From Hansschlegelia plantiphila (GTDB lineage: Bacteria; Pseudomonadota; Alphaproteobacteria; Rhizobiales; Methylopilaceae): a DNA stretch of 64,000 nt. A program made the translations under genes and the position numbers. Below the pieces are notes generated by a model. The model made no database searches. It saw only the letters and a program-made list of their open reading frames with translations, and was not told the DNA's origin. Every line of letters starts with the position of its first letter. The stretch's first letter is position 1. Shown piece by piece: positions 54,978 through 64,000 of this stretch. The stretch lies in assembly GCF_027922265.1 (NCBI RefSeq), contig NZ_BSFI01000001.1, positions 62,001 to 126,000 on the forward strand, given 5' to 3'.

Positions 54978-56585
54978 ATGGCGGACCCGAAGGGACCCGA
55001 GACCGCACAAGGAGCGAAGGACGCGCCGAGCGCTCGTCCCAAGCCCCGGACGCTCGACCTTTCGGCGACGGACCTGACCCCGAAGGCCGCCCCCGCTTCC
55101 CCGGCCGCTCCGTCGACGCCCGCTGCGTCCGCCGCTTCCGCGACCGCGGCGAAGACAGAATCACCCTCCTCGCGGTCGACGGCGGCAGCGGCAGCGGCGT
55201 CTTCGTCCGCATCCGGCTCCAAGATCGACGGACCGCCCGCACCGTCCGCGGCCCCCGCGGCGAAGCCCGCCGCGCCCGCAGCCGTCGGACCCGGCAAAGC
55301 CGGCTTGGCGGATCAGACGACCGCCCCGAAATCCGCCGGACCGGTCGCTTCGGCTGCGCCGCCCTCCGCTGCGGCGCAGCCCAAAGGTCCGGCGCCCTCC
55401 CCCGAGGAGCGTCCGAAGCCGGGCGAGCCCGCATCATCAGCCTCAAAAGCGCCTCCCGCGCCCCCGCCCGTGCCGCGGTCGGGCGGCGGCGTCGGCGCTC
55501 TCGGCCTGCTGGCCGCCGCGCTCGGTGGGGCGGCTCTCGCGGTGCTCGTGATCGCGCTGTTCGGCAGGGAGATCATCCGCTCCGACGACGCGGCGCGCGT
55601 TGCGGCGGCGGAATCCAAGCTCGACGGCGTCGGCCGCGACGTGGCTGCGCTCCGCAAGCAGATCGGCCAGACGGCGCAGTCGAGCGACGCCAACGCGATC
55701 GAGCAGCGGGTGGCGGAGCTTGGTCAGACCGTCGAAGCGGCGAATGGCCGGGTTGGCGGCCTCGAACAGCAGCTCAGGGACTTGGCCGAGAAGGCGGCGC
55801 AGCCCTCGATCGATCCCGCGGCGGTCGCGCTGCTCGCGGGACGCCTGGACGGCGTCGACATCCGCCTCAAGGACACGGCGACGACCGAAGCGCTCGGCGC
55901 GCTCGAGGAGCGTCTCACCGCCGCCGAAAGCCAGGCGAAGGCCGCGCCCACGGCGCAGCAGATCGCCGCGATCGACGCCCGCGTCGCCGGTGTCGGCCAG
56001 ACGGTGACCGATGCGGTGAAGCCGTTCGACGACCGGATCTCGGCGCTCGAGGCGGCCCTGAAGGCGCGTCCCGTCGGCGATCCCGCCGCCCGTCAGGTGG
56101 TCGCGCTCGGCGCATTGGAGCAGGCGGTCGACGCCGGGCGGCCGTTCCCGGCCGAGCTCGCGGCGGTGAAGGCGAGTTTTCAGAACGGCGAGCTGTCCGG
56201 CCTCGATCCCTACGCCGCCTCGGGCGTGCCGACCCGTGCGGCGCTTGCGGCCGAACTCTCCCGCATCCTCGGGGAGCTTCCGTCGCCTAAGGTCGCGCAG
56301 GACGAATCGGTCTTCGGCCGCTTCGTCGCGAGCGCGGGCTCGATCGTGAAGGTGTCGCCGAAGAATGCGAGCGAGGCCGGCGCGGGCGACCCCCGCCAGC
56401 GGCTCGCGGCGCTCGCCGCCGCCAGCGACCTTGAACAGGCGATCGCGGCGCGCGAGGCGCTCGACGGCGCGGCGCAGGACGCGACGGCGGACTGGGCGAA
56501 GGCCGCGACCGCGCGGGTCGCGGCGGAGAAGGCCCTGGCGGGCGCGCGGTCCGCCGCGCTGGCTCGCCTCGCGGCAACCGACTGA
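54978..56585 (+). CDS. Mitofilin-family inner-membrane protein (alphaproteobacterial Mic60 relative)
   Basis: A 535-residue protein. The first 160 residues are low-complexity Ala/Pro/Ser/Lys-rich (TAQGAKDAPSARPKPRTLD). One helix follows (GVGALGLLAAALGGAALAVL). The rest is a periplasmic coiled coil (DGVGRDVAALRKQIGQTAQS, RVAELGQTVEAANGRVGGLE, LEERLTAAESQAKAAPTAQQ) with a C-terminal mitofilin-like domain (LEQAVDAGRPFPAELAAVKA and the DPRQRLAALAAASDLEQA helices). In alphaproteobacteria this protein sits between hemD and hemY and is the proposed ancestor of mitochondrial Mic60, which shapes inner membranes. Function in this organism is inferred from that position and layout. Confidence 0.9.
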   Translation: MADPKGPETAQGAKDAPSARPKPRTLDLSATDLTPKAAPASPAAPSTPAASAASATAAKTESPSSRSTAAAAAASSSASGSKIDGPPAPSAAPAAKPAAPAAVGPGKAGLADQTTAPKSAGPVASAAPPSAAAQPKGPAPSPEERPKPGEPASSASKAPPAPPPVPRSGGGVGALGLLAAALGGAALAVLVIALFGREIIRSDDAARVAAAESKLDGVGRDVAALRKQIGQTAQSSDANAIEQRVAELGQTVEAANGRVGGLEQQLRDLAEKAAQPSIDPAAVALLAGRLDGVDIRLKDTATTEALGALEERLTAAESQAKAAPTAQQIAAIDARVAGVGQTVTDAVKPFDDRISALEAALKARPVGDPAARQVVALGALEQAVDAGRPFPAELAAVKASFQNGELSGLDPYAASGVPTRAALAAELSRILGELPSPKVAQDESVFGRFVASAGSIVKVSPKNASEAGAGDPRQRLAALAAASDLEQAIAAREALDGAAQDATADWAKAATARVAAEKALAGARSAALARLAATD

Positions 56586-56598
56586 GGGCGAGAAGACA

Positions 56599-58233
56599 AT
56601 GGTGCGCGTTCTCCTCTACCTAGCCCTCGTCGCCGTCTTCGCGTTCGGCGCGATCTGGATCGTCGATCGGCCGGGCGCTCTCGTCATCGACTGGCAGGGC
56701 TACAAGATCGAGACCAGCGTCGCGGTCGCCGCAGCCTTCGTCGCGGTCGTCGCCGGCTGCGCCGTCGTCCTGTGGAACGTGATGCGCTGGATCCTCGCGG
56801 GACCGGAGGCGTTTGCGCTGTTCCGGCGCAACCGGCGGCGGTCCAAGGGTTATGACGCGATCGCACGCGGCGTGGTGGCAGTCGGCACCGGCGACGCGCG
56901 CCGCGCCGGCAAGGAGGCCAGCGAAGCCCGCCGCCTACTCGGCAAGGAGCCCCTCACCCTGGTGCTCGCCGCTCAGGCGGCGCAGCTCTCGGGCGACCGG
57001 TCGGGCGCGGAGGCCGCCTTCAGGGCCATGACCGAGACGCCTGCGACCCGTTCGCTCGGTCTGCGCGGCCTGTTCATCGAGGCGGAGCGGCGGGGCGACC
57101 GGGCGGCCGCCAAGGCGCTCGCGGAGGACGCTGCGCGCCAGTCGCCGGAGACGCCGTGGGCGGGCCAGGCGCTGTTCGACTTCCAATGCGCCGAGCACGA
57201 TTGGTCAGGGGCGCTCTCGACGCTCGAGCGCCTCAGCGCGAACCGGCTCCTCGACAAGGCGGACGCCCGCCGACGGCGCGCCGTGCTTCTGACCGCGCTC
57301 GCGACCGACGGCGCCGCGGCCGACGCTCCGCTCGCGATCAAGCGGGCGCGCGAGGCGCATAGCCTCGCTGCGGACTTCGCGCCGGCAGCAATCCTCGCCG
57401 CGCGGCTGCTCGCCGAACAGGGCGACGCGCGCAAGGCGGCGAAGATCGTCGAGACCACCTGGGCCAAGGCGCCCCATCCCGACCTCGCCGAGGTCTATGT
57501 CCATGTCCGCCCGGGCGATCCAGCCCGCGACAAGCTCAAGCGGGCCAGGACTCTGTCCGAGCGCTCCGGGGACGATCCCGAAGGGCTGTTCGCCGTCGCT
57601 CGTGCGGGCCTCGCGGCCCGCGACTTCGACGTCGCCCGCAGCGCGATCGACCGGCTGCTCGGAATCAGGCCGACGGTGCGCGCCTGCATGCTGATGGCGG
57701 AGCTGGAGGAGGTCCAGAACGGCGACGCCGGCCGTTCCCGGGAATGGCTCGCCCGCGCCCTGCGCGCGCCGCGCGACCCGGTCTGGGTCGCGGACGGAGT
57801 GGCCAGCGACACATGGGCGCCGACCTCGCCCGTCACGGGCAAGCTCGACGCGTTCGTGTGGAAGATGCCCGTCGAGGAGACCCGCCCCAAACTCGCCGCG
57901 GACGCATGGCTCGACCAGGCGCCGGTCGAGCAGCGCTCGGTTCTGGCCGCCCTGGAGCCCACCGATGCGGCGCTGCCGCGGCGGATGCCGACGCTGATCG
58001 ACGGCGAGGCGCAGACGCCGGTCGCGGCCGCTCCTGTGGCGACGACGCCCGCGAAGCCCGCGGCCGTCGTCGAGGCCGCAGCCGAACCGGTTTCGACGAA
58101 AGCCGCCCCTGCGCGCCCGACTGCGGCGGTGTTCCCGCTGTCGCGCGCGCCTGACGACCCGGGCCCGAACGCGATGGAGGCCGCCGACACCATGCCGGGC
58201 GAACGCGCGTTTCCCGCCCGGCCGAATTATTGA
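56599..58233 (+). CDS. hemY: HemY N-terminal domain / TPR inner-membrane protein
   Basis: A 544-residue protein with two N-terminal helices (VLLYLALVAVFAFGAIWIVD, VAAAFVAVVAGCAVVLWNVM) and the HemY_N motif DRPGALVIDWQGYKIET. Then come TPR-type helices (GTGDARRAGKEASEARRLLG, LRGLFIEAERRGDRAAAKAL, ARDFDVARSAIDRLLGIRPT) and a WMAP-like segment, and a low-complexity Ala/Pro/Thr tail. Despite the name it is not protoporphyrinogen oxidase. It is a membrane protein associated with the haem pathway in E. coli hemCDXY operons. The ATG at 56599 is chosen because it begins the first helix. It ends the hem operon before tRNA-Thr. Confidence 0.9.
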   Translation: MVRVLLYLALVAVFAFGAIWIVDRPGALVIDWQGYKIETSVAVAAAFVAVVAGCAVVLWNVMRWILAGPEAFALFRRNRRRSKGYDAIARGVVAVGTGDARRAGKEASEARRLLGKEPLTLVLAAQAAQLSGDRSGAEAAFRAMTETPATRSLGLRGLFIEAERRGDRAAAKALAEDAARQSPETPWAGQALFDFQCAEHDWSGALSTLERLSANRLLDKADARRRRAVLLTALATDGAAADAPLAIKRAREAHSLAADFAPAAILAARLLAEQGDARKAAKIVETTWAKAPHPDLAEVYVHVRPGDPARDKLKRARTLSERSGDDPEGLFAVARAGLAARDFDVARSAIDRLLGIRPTVRACMLMAELEEVQNGDAGRSREWLARALRAPRDPVWVADGVASDTWAPTSPVTGKLDAFVWKMPVEETRPKLAADAWLDQAPVEQRSVLAALEPTDAALPRRMPTLIDGEAQTPVAAAPVATTPAKPAAVVEAAAEPVSTKAAPARPTAAVFPLSRAPDDPGPNAMEAADTMPGERAFPARPNY

Positions 58234-58301
58234 AGGAGCCGCCGACGCCGGCGAGCTTCGCCTTGCATCGCGCCCGCCCTTTCGCTAGACGGAGCGCCAT
58301 C

Positions 58302-58377
58302 GCCGCAATAGCTCAGCTGGTAGAGCACGTCATTCGTAATGACGGGGTCGGGGGTTCGAATCCCTCTTGCGGCACCA
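58302..58377 (+). tRNA. tRNA-Thr (anticodon CGU)
   Basis: A 76-base tRNA with acceptor arms GCCGCAA/TTGCGGC, D-arm GCTCAGCTGGTAGAGC, anticodon stem GTCAT/ATGAC around the loop TCGTA (anticodon CGT), T-arm GGGGGTTCGAATCCCTC and an encoded CCA end. It lies 70 bases downstream of hemY and before the TerB gene. Confidence 0.97.
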
Positions 58378-58500
58378 CGCCTCACGGCATGCGCCCGCCC
58401 GAAGCGCCATAAGTCGACGCAACCGCGAAGCCCGCCAAGCGTTTCTGGCGAGGCTCGGAGACGTCTCCGGCCGGCGCCATGACCTCCGGAAAGGGCGAAA

Positions 58501-58977
58501 ATGCTCGACGCTCTGCGCCACTTCCTGAACGACCTCGCCGGCGCCGGCGAGGAGGATCATTTCGCGGTCGACGACTACCGCGTCGCGGCGGCCGCACTGC
58601 TGATCAGCATCGTGAACATCGACGGCGTGGTCGAGGACTCCGAAAAGGCCGCGCTCCACGACGTCCTGAAGGCGCGCTTCGGTCTCGACGAGGCGCAGAC
58701 CGCCGAACTGATCGAAGCTGGCAGGAACCGCGAGGCGGACGCCGTAGATCTCTACGCCTTCACCAGCGTGCTGAAGCGTTCGCTCGACGAGGCGGGGCGG
58801 GCCGAGATGGTCGAGATGATGTGGGAGATCGTGTTCGCGGACGGGTCGGCGCACGAACTCGAGGACAACGTCGTCTGGCGCGCCGCCGAGCTGCTCGGCG
58901 TGTCGAGCCGCGAACGCGTCGATCTCAAGCGCCGGATCGCCGGACGGCCCGGCCCGCTCGCCGTCAGGCCGGCCTGA
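58501..58977 (+). CDS. TerB-family (tellurite resistance B-like) protein
   Basis: A 158-residue helical protein of the TerB-like/DUF533-type fold. The repeated acidic motifs are LLISIVNIDGVVEDSEKAAL and EMMWEIVFADGSAHELEDN, each with an acidic I(D/A)D-G-x-x-(E/D) cluster that in TerB binds metal. Between them sits LKARFGLDEAQTAELIEAGR. The C-terminus is VWRAAELLGVSSRERVDLKR. This family is a normal chromosomal gene in Hyphomicrobiales, and tellurite resistance should not be inferred from it. Starts just after the ATG-proximal GGAAAGGGCG. Confidence 0.92.
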   Translation: MLDALRHFLNDLAGAGEEDHFAVDDYRVAAAALLISIVNIDGVVEDSEKAALHDVLKARFGLDEAQTAELIEAGRNREADAVDLYAFTSVLKRSLDEAGRAEMVEMMWEIVFADGSAHELEDNVVWRAAELLGVSSRERVDLKRRIAGRPGPLAVRPA

Positions 58978-59001
58978 CGCCCCACTTCGGGACAAAGGCG
59001 G

Positions 59002-59034
59002 CTCGCAAGCTGCGAGACTCTCGCAATCTGCGAG
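59002..59034. repeat. Pair of 15-bp palindromes (CTCGCA-N3-TGCGAG)
   Basis: CTCGCAAGCTGCGAG (59002-59016) and CTCGCAATCTGCGAG (59020-59034) are two near-identical palindromes spaced 18 bases centre to centre, between the converging TerB and YggS genes. The perfect six-base arms and the regular spacing look like a two-dimer protein-binding site, or two small hairpins ending transcripts. Confidence 0.55.
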
Positions 59035-59194
59035 GCCTTTTGGGACGCCGCATTTCCGCACCAGCTACATGTTGTGGCTCGCCTTCCAAGACCCCCCCTG
59101 ATCTGGCGCCACAACGAAGCATTAGGGTTGGCAGGGCGTTTGCGGACCTGCTGATTGCCGGATCAGGTTCATGCGTACCGGCGTCTGTTCGGAC

Positions 59195-59230
59195 GGGAGA
59201 AGGGGTTTCCCGACCCACGCCCCTTCTCCC
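59195..59230. terminator. Hairpin downstream of the YggS gene
   Basis: GGGAGAAGGGG (59195-59205) pairs perfectly with CCCCTTCTCCC (59220-59230) over 11 bases, 12 with the flanking C-G. The loop is 14 bases. It lies 17 bases after the stop of the leftward YggS gene. No T-run is present on either side. Confidence 0.5.
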
Positions 59231-59246
59231 GCTTCCGGACGCAAGA

Positions 59247-59936
59247 TCAGGCCCTGGGCCGCGTTCCGAAGATTGCGCTGCCGACCCGCACGAGGGTCGC
59301 GCCGAACGGAACCGCATCGACGAAATCAGCGCTCATCCCCATCGACAGGCCCTTGAGGCCGTTCCGCCGGGCGAGCTTGTCGAGCAGCGCGAAATGCGGC
59401 GCAGGCGGCTCGTCGAACGGCGGGATGCACATCAGCCCCTCGATCGCGAGACCGTATTCAGCGCGGCACGCAGCGACGAAAGCGTCGGCTTCGGAGGGCG
59501 GCACCCCCGCCTTCTGCGGCTCCTCGCCCGTGTTGACCTGCACGAACAGCTTTGGACGCCGCCCTTGCGCCGCCATTTCCTTGGCGAGCGCCTGAGCGAT
59601 CTTCGGCCTGTCGACGGTGTGGATGACGTCGAACAGCGCGACGGCCTCGGCGGCCTTGTTGGACTGGAGCGGGCCGATCAGATGGAGCTCGACGCCGTCG
59701 TAACGCTCCCGAAGGCCGGGCCACTTTCCCTGGGCTTCCTGCACGCGGTTCTCGCCGAACACGCGGTGGCCGGCGTCGAGCGTCGGAGCGATCTCCTCTC
59801 CCGAGAATGTCTTGGACACCGCGACGAGGGTGACGGAGCCCTCCGGCCGCCCAGCCGTCCGCTCGGCGCGGCGGATCGCCTTGAGCACTGCGGCGAGTCG
59901 GGAAACGACATCGTCGGGGGTTTCGGCGTCGGTCAT
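59247..59936 (-). CDS. YggS family PLP-binding protein (PLP homeostasis)
   Basis: A 229-residue TIM-barrel PLP protein (PLPBP/YggS family) that maintains vitamin B6 and amino-acid balance. PLP Lys is in TLVAVSKTFSGEEIAPTLDA, then VFGENRVQEAQGKWPGLRER, ELHLIGPLQSNKAAEAVALF, LFVQVNTGEEPQKAGVPPSE and LSMGMSADFVDAVPFGATLV with the phosphate-binding RVGSAIFG. Length is normal. It is divergent from leuS with about 180 bases between them. Confidence 0.95.
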   Translation of the reverse strand: MTDAETPDDVVSRLAAVLKAIRRAERTAGRPEGSVTLVAVSKTFSGEEIAPTLDAGHRVFGENRVQEAQGKWPGLRERYDGVELHLIGPLQSNKAAEAVALFDVIHTVDRPKIAQALAKEMAAQGRRPKLFVQVNTGEEPQKAGVPPSEADAFVAACRAEYGLAIEGLMCIPPFDEPPAPHFALLDKLARRNGLKGLSMGMSADFVDAVPFGATLVRVGSAIFGTRPRA

Positions 59937-60120
59937 CGGTCTCTCGCTTCAGTGATCGGGCAAGCCTCTATCAGGATCGCAAGCCTCTGTCGGCGGTTTC
60001 GAAGCGCTTCGTACGCCCTCCTCGGTTGACCGGTTGAGGCGTTCGCGCCAAGGTCCGCGCGCTCTGCGACCGGCATTCGCCGCGGCGCTTCAACGCCTTT
60101 TCAGGACGCCTGGCCAACCC

Positions 60121-62748
60121 ATGACGACGGAGCGCTACAACGCGCGCGAGGCTGAGCCGCGCTGGCAGGCGAAATGGGAGGAGCGCAAGCTCTTCGAGAC
60201 GACCGCCGACGATGGCCGTCCCACCTATTACGTGCTCGAGATGTTCCCGTACCCCTCGGGGCGCATCCACATGGGCCATGTCCGCAACTACGCGATGGGC
60301 GACGTGGTCGCGCGCTACAAGCGCGCCAAGGGCTTCTCCGTGCTGCATCCGATGGGCTGGGACGCTTTCGGGCTGCCGGCCGAGAACGCCGCCATGGAGC
60401 GCAAGGTCCATCCCAAGGCCTGGACCTACGACAACATCGCGGCGATGCGCGGCCAGTTGAAGTCGATCGGCCTGTCGCTCGACTGGAGCCGGGAGATCGC
60501 GACCTGCGACCCCGACTATTACGAGCAGCAGCAGCGCCTGTTCCTCGGCTTCCTGAAGGCCGGGCTCGCCTATCGCCGGAAGTCCAAGGTCAACTGGGAC
60601 CCGGTCGACAACACGGTGCTCGCCAACGAGCAGGTGATCGACGGCCGCGGCTGGCGCTCGGGCGCGCTCGTCGAGCAGCGCGAACTCACGCAGTGGTTCC
60701 TGAAGATCACGGCTTTCTCCGAAGAGCTGCTCGGCGCGCTCGACCACCTGCCGCGCTGGCCGGAAAAAGTCCGGACCATGCAGAAGAACTGGATCGGCCG
60801 GTCGGAGGGCCTGCTGGTCCGCTGGGCTCTTGCGGACGCCGGCAAGGCGAGGGTCGCCGGCGCGATCAGCGAGGTCGAGGTCTACACCACGCGGCCGGAC
60901 ACGCTGTTCGGCGCGAGCTTCCTCGCGCTCTCGGCCGATCATCCGCTGAGCGCGGCCTGCGCGGAATGCGACCCCAAGCTCGCCGCATTCATCGAGGAAT
61001 GCCGCCGCGCCGGCACCAGCGTCGCGGCGCTCGAGACCGCCGAGAAGATGGGCTACGACACCGGCCTTCGCGCCGCGCACCCGCTCGACCCGTCGCTCAG
61101 CGTGCCGGTCTACGTCGCGAACTTCGTGCTGATGGACTACGGCACCGGCGCGATCTTCGGCTGCCCGGCGCACGACCAGCGCGACTACGACTTCGCCAGC
61201 AAATACGGCCTGCCGATCACGCCCGTGGTCGCGCCCGAAGGCGTTGAGCCGCAGAGCCTAATCGCTGACGCGGCCTATGACGGCGACGGCGTGCTGGTGA
61301 ACTCCCGCTTCCTGGACGGCCTCACCGTCGAGGCGGCCAAGGAAGAGGTCGCCAGACGCCTCGAGTCGGAGACCCTGTCGAACGCGCCCGTCGGCGCCCG
61401 CAAGGTGAACTGGCGCCTGCGCGACTGGGGCGTCTCGCGCCAGCGCTACTGGGGCTGCCCGATCCCGGTGATCCACTGCGAGGCCTGCGGCGTCCAGCCC
61501 GTGCCGGACGACCAGCTGCCCGTTCTGCTGCCCGACGACGTGACCTTCGACGAGCCGGGCAACCCGCTCGACCGCAACTTAGGCTGGCGGGACGTGTCCT
61601 GCCCGACCTGCGGCGGCCCGGCGCGGCGCGAGACCGACACGATGGACACCTTCGTCGACTCGTCCTGGTACTTTGCGCGCTTCACCGCGCCCGACGCCGC
61701 GACCCCGACCGACAAGCGCGTCGTGGACCGCTGGCTGCCGGTCGACCAGTATATCGGCGGCGTCGAGCACGCGATCCTGCACCTGCTCTATTCGCGCTTC
61801 TTCACCCGCGCGATGAACATGACCGGCCATGTCGGCGTGAAGGAGCCGTTCGCCGGCCTGTTCACGCAAGGGATGGTCGTCCACGAGACCTACAAAGACG
61901 CCGCCGGCGACTGGGTCTCGCCGTCCGAGGTGACGATCACCGACGTCGAAGGAAGCCGGCAGGCGGTGAAGGCAGGGACGGCCGAGCCGATCGAGATCGG
62001 CTCGATCGAGAAGATGTCGAAGTCGAAGAAGAACGTCGTCGACCCCAATGACATCCTGGACAGCTACGGCGCCGACACCGCACGCTGGTTCATGCTGTCC
62101 GACAGCCCACCCGAGCGCGACGTGATCTGGAGCGAGGCCGGCGTCGAAGGCGCGAGCCGCCGCGTGCAGCGCGTCTGGCGGCTCGCGAACGAGGCGGCCG
62201 AGCGTGGCGCGCCGGTCGGAACCGACGCTCCGGCGGACATCGGACCGGCCGCCGACTCTCTTCGCCGCGCGGCGCACGCAGCGCTCGCCCGCGTCGGCGA
62301 GAGCATCGAGAAGTTCCACTTCAACGTCTGTGTCGCCGCGACCAACGAGCTTAGCAACGCGCTCAGCCAGGCGTTGCAGACCACGACCGACGTCGGCCCG
62401 GACATGACGTTCGCCTTCCGCGAGGCGGCCGAGATCCTCGTCCAGATCGTCGCGCCCTTCGCGCCGCATCTCGCGGAGGAGGCGTGGGCCGCCCTCGGCC
62501 ACGACACGCTGGTCGCCGAGGCGCGCTGGCCGGAGGCGGACCCCGCCCTGCTCGCCTCCGACACCGTCATCCTTCCGGTTCAGGTCAACGGCAAGAAGCG
62601 GGACGAGATCGTCGTCTCCCGCGAGGCCGACAACGCGTCGATCGAGAAGATCGTGCGCGAGCTCGAGGCGGTCGCCAAAGCCATCGGCGACAAGCCGATC
62701 CGCAAGATCATCGTCGTGCCGCAGAGGATCGTGAATGTCGTCGCCTGA
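60121..62748 (+). CDS. leuS: Leucyl-tRNA synthetase
   Basis: An 875-residue class I synthetase. The ATG at 60121 begins [20 protein letters not shown]. The catalytic HIGH motif is in [20 protein letters not shown], the editing domain has [20 protein letters not shown] and [20 protein letters not shown], and the KMSKS motif is [14 protein letters not shown] zinc-type CPTCGG pair lies in [20 protein letters not shown]. The anticodon-binding C-terminal domain ends with [14 protein letters not shown]. The 3' end overlaps lptE by 14 bases, the usual leuS-lptE pair. Confidence 0.98.
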   Translation: MTTERYNAREAEPRWQAKWEERKLFETTADDGRPTYYVLEMFPYPSGRIHMGHVRNYAMGDVVARYKRAKGFSVLHPMGWDAFGLPAENAAMERKVHPKAWTYDNIAAMRGQLKSIGLSLDWSREIATCDPDYYEQQQRLFLGFLKAGLAYRRKSKVNWDPVDNTVLANEQVIDGRGWRSGALVEQRELTQWFLKITAFSEELLGALDHLPRWPEKVRTMQKNWIGRSEGLLVRWALADAGKARVAGAISEVEVYTTRPDTLFGASFLALSADHPLSAACAECDPKLAAFIEECRRAGTSVAALETAEKMGYDTGLRAAHPLDPSLSVPVYVANFVLMDYGTGAIFGCPAHDQRDYDFASKYGLPITPVVAPEGVEPQSLIADAAYDGDGVLVNSRFLDGLTVEAAKEEVARRLESETLSNAPVGARKVNWRLRDWGVSRQRYWGCPIPVIHCEACGVQPVPDDQLPVLLPDDVTFDEPGNPLDRNLGWRDVSCPTCGGPARRETDTMDTFVDSSWYFARFTAPDAATPTDKRVVDRWLPVDQYIGGVEHAILHLLYSRFFTRAMNMTGHVGVKEPFAGLFTQGMVVHETYKDAAGDWVSPSEVTITDVEGSRQAVKAGTAEPIEIGSIEKMSKSKKNVVDPNDILDSYGADTARWFMLSDSPPERDVIWSEAGVEGASRRVQRVWRLANEAAERGAPVGTDAPADIGPAADSLRRAAHAALARVGESIEKFHFNVCVAATNELSNALSQALQTTTDVGPDMTFAFREAAEILVQIVAPFAPHLAEEAWAALGHDTLVAEARWPEADPALLASDTVILPVQVNGKKRDEIVVSREADNASIEKIVRELEAVAKAIGDKPIRKIIVVPQRIVNVVA

Positions 62749-63283
62749 TCCCCGCCTCCTCCGCCGTCTGGGCACGGCGCTGTGCCTGTCGCTGCTGCTT
62801 TCCGGCTGCTTCCGCCCGGTCTATGGCGACGTTTCGACCACCACCGGCCCGACGAAGTCGGAGGGCGTCGACGTCGAGCGGCGGATGAAGTCCGTCGAGG
62901 TCAAACAGATCGAAGGCCGCGTCGGGGGCAAGATCCGCGACGAGCTGATCTTCATGCTCCGGGGCGGCGCGGGCCCCGAGCCGGTCGTCTATCGCCTCGA
63001 GATCAAGCGTCTGATCGAGCAGGGGCAGTCCGCCGTCGTCGATCCGCTGAGCGGGGTCTCGGAGACGCGCACGATCTCGCTGAACGCGAACTTCGTGCTG
63101 ACGCCCGCCGGTTCGCTCGACCCGGTGATCACCGGCAATGCGGTCGCGTCCGCGACCTATTTCGCCGGGTTGCAGCGTTTCGCCAACATCCGCGCCGAGC
63201 GCGACGCGGAGGACCGCGCCGCGGTCCAGATCGCCGAGCGCATCCGCGCCCGGCTGCAGGCCTATCTCGTCACGGGGAAGTAA
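62735..63283 (+). CDS. lptE: LPS assembly lipoprotein LptE
   Basis: A 182-residue outer-membrane lipoprotein that plugs and assembles LptD for LPS export. The signal peptide ends in the lipobox LLLSGC ([20 protein letters not shown]). The mature part begins FRPVYGD and contains [20 protein letters not shown] and [20 protein letters not shown], as in alphaproteobacterial LptE. The start overlaps the end of leuS. In many relatives holA follows, but here the next gene is ppa on the other strand. Confidence 0.92.
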   Translation: MSSPDPRLLRRLGTALCLSLLLSGCFRPVYGDVSTTTGPTKSEGVDVERRMKSVEVKQIEGRVGGKIRDELIFMLRGGAGPEPVVYRLEIKRLIEQGQSAVVDPLSGVSETRTISLNANFVLTPAGSLDPVITGNAVASATYFAGLQRFANIRAERDAEDRAAVQIAERIRARLQAYLVTGK

Positions 63284-63296
63284 GCGGTCCGCGACG

Positions 63297-63325
63297 GCGC
63301 TCCTCCCGCCGGGCGGGAGGAGCGC
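63297..63325. terminator. Bidirectional hairpin terminator between lptE and ppa
   Basis: GCGCTCCTCCCG pairs with CGGGAGGAGCGC through 12 bases with a short GC-rich loop (the arms extend to GCC/GGC). It sits 14 bases after the lptE stop and 5 bases before the ppa stop, so it can close both converging transcripts. Confidence 0.65.
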
Positions 63326-63330
63326 GGGGC

Positions 63331-63858
63331 CTACTTCTTGGCGCGCTCGATCGCTTCGACGATCATGCTCTGGGCCTCGGAGACGTCGCCCCAGCCCAGC
63401 GCCTTAACCCACTTCTCTGTTTCGAGATCCTTATAGTGCTCGAAGAAGTGGGCGATCTGGCTGAGCGTGATCTCCGGCAGGTCGGTGTAGTTCTTCACCG
63501 TGTCGTAGCGGCGGGTGAGCTTCGAGGAAGGAACGGCGATGATCTTCTCGTCGAGCCCCTTCTCGTCCTCCATCTTGAACACGCCGACCGGACGGCAGCT
63601 CATCAGCGCGCCCGGCGCGATGGCGCGGGTGTTCGCCACCAGAACGTCGATCGGGTCGCCGTCGTCGGACAGCGTGTGGGGGATGAAGCCGTAGTTCCCG
63701 GGATAACGCATCGCGGTGTAGAGGAAGCGGTCGACCACCAGCGTGCCGGACGCCTTGTCGAGTTCGTATTTGATCGGTTCGCCGCCCATCGGGACTTCGA
63801 TGATCACGTTCACGTCGACCGGCGGGTTAACGCCGATCGCAATGGCTTCGATACGCAT
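63331..63858 (-). CDS. ppa: Inorganic pyrophosphatase
   Basis: A 175-residue cytosolic family I pyrophosphatase, essential for driving biosynthesis. ATG at 63858 gives [20 protein letters not shown]. The signature [16 protein letters not shown] (DxDPxD metal ligands) and [33 protein letters not shown] and [20 protein letters not shown] follow in order. The ATG four codons upstream (63870) is an alternative. It is divergent from hrpB at the window edge. Confidence 0.97.
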   Translation of the reverse strand: MRIEAIAIGVNPPVDVNVIIEVPMGGEPIKYELDKASGTLVVDRFLYTAMRYPGNYGFIPHTLSDDGDPIDVLVANTRAIAPGALMSCRPVGVFKMEDEKGLDEKIIAVPSSKLTRRYDTVKNYTDLPEITLSQIAHFFEHYKDLETEKWVKALGWGDVSEAQSMIVEAIERAKK

Positions 63859-63931
63859 GGACGTCCTCATTTGGCGGTGCTGAGTTTCTGTAGCGGAGCG
63901 ACGCCTCCACAGGCAACCGCAAGACGACGCG

Positions 63932-64000
63932 ATGACTAGCTTGGCGCGGTCCCGGCCTACCGCTTTACCGATCGACGAAGCGCTGCCGCGCCTTATGGAG
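63932..64000 (+). CDS. hrpB: ATP-dependent helicase HrpB, first codons (runs off the window)
   Basis: An open frame from ATG 63932 to the window edge encodes 23 residues, [20 protein letters not shown] followed by LME. The LPIDEALP segment is the characteristic start of HrpB DEAH-box RNA helicases. Only this short N-terminus is present, so the assignment rests on one motif. It is divergent from ppa. Confidence 0.6.
   Translation, partial: MTSLARSRPTALPIDEALPRLME

Noticed and set aside
58501..58977. Tellurite resistance function for the TerB-like gene
   Set aside because: Only a single TerB-fold gene is present without the terZACDE neighbours. The family is a common chromosomal gene in the order.

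Overview
This 64 kb window is a GC-rich piece of chromosome from an alphaproteobacterium, almost certainly of the order Hyphomicrobiales (Rhizobiales). The evidence is the C4-pathway 5-aminolevulinate synthase, the hemC-hemD-mitofilin-HemY block, the 180 kDa-type NAD-glutamate dehydrogenase, a CpdR-like receiver protein with a perfect CtrA box nearby, DUF2125, an SdhAF4 (DUF1674) gene beside htpX, and rhizobial-style intergenic palindromes. I cannot name the genus. Most of the window is housekeeping sequence with dense, often ATGA/GTGA-overlapping operons. Only a few genes look accessory.

Layout. 0-6 kb: start of gshB, yraN, rsmI, then a divergent PBP-activator-like lipoprotein, a TraB/GumN protein, gpmA and dapB. 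6-13.5 kb: hemA with a candidate Irr-type box, a PepSY membrane protein with a coupled partner, a LysR regulator translationally coupled to metX, DUF2125 and a ChaC-type cyclotransferase. 13.3-19 kb: an overlapping hypothetical gene, then the leftward operon ftsE-ftsX-ydcF-plsC. It is divergent, across a CtrA box, from a zinc-ribbon protein, hpt and cpdR. 19-23 kb: a surface-polysaccharide island with a catalytically degenerate KpsT-like ATPase, a KpsE-like protein and a glycosyltransferase.

23-31.5 kb: gcdH, tRNA-Leu(CAA), yqaA, a 732-residue RTX protein with an AT-rich leader, dsbB, an HNH nuclease, a carboxylesterase-like hydrolase coupled to an AlkA-type glycosylase, and gluQ. 31.5-43.9 kb: the very large NAD-glutamate dehydrogenase, a YbjQ protein, an SGNH hydrolase, purH, a heparinase II/III protein, rsmB, htpX and SdhAF4. 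43.9-47.8 kb: a broken extensin-like gene, an FAD aromatic monooxygenase, an L,D-transpeptidase and a nuclease. 47.8-53 kb: acs, an ETFB-lysine-methyltransferase-like protein, an EVE protein, gpsA and tsaD. 53-64 kb: hemC, hemD, mitofilin, hemY, tRNA-Thr(CGU), a TerB protein, a YggS protein, leuS, lptE, ppa and the first codons of hrpB.

Functional themes. Haem synthesis (hemA, hemC, hemD, HemY) is spread over two loci. Cell division and cell-cycle control (ftsEX, CtrA box, cpdR) cluster at 15-19 kb. Envelope biogenesis (lptE, plsC, KpsE/KpsT, L,D-transpeptidase, PBP activator) recurs throughout. The points most worth a second look are the pseudo-ATPase in the capsule pair, the RTX gene lying between yqaA and dsbB, the nonsense-interrupted extensin gene, the CtrA box, and metX coupled to a LysR gene without a neighbouring metW. 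I saw no complete novel defence system, insertion sequence, prophage or CRISPR array.
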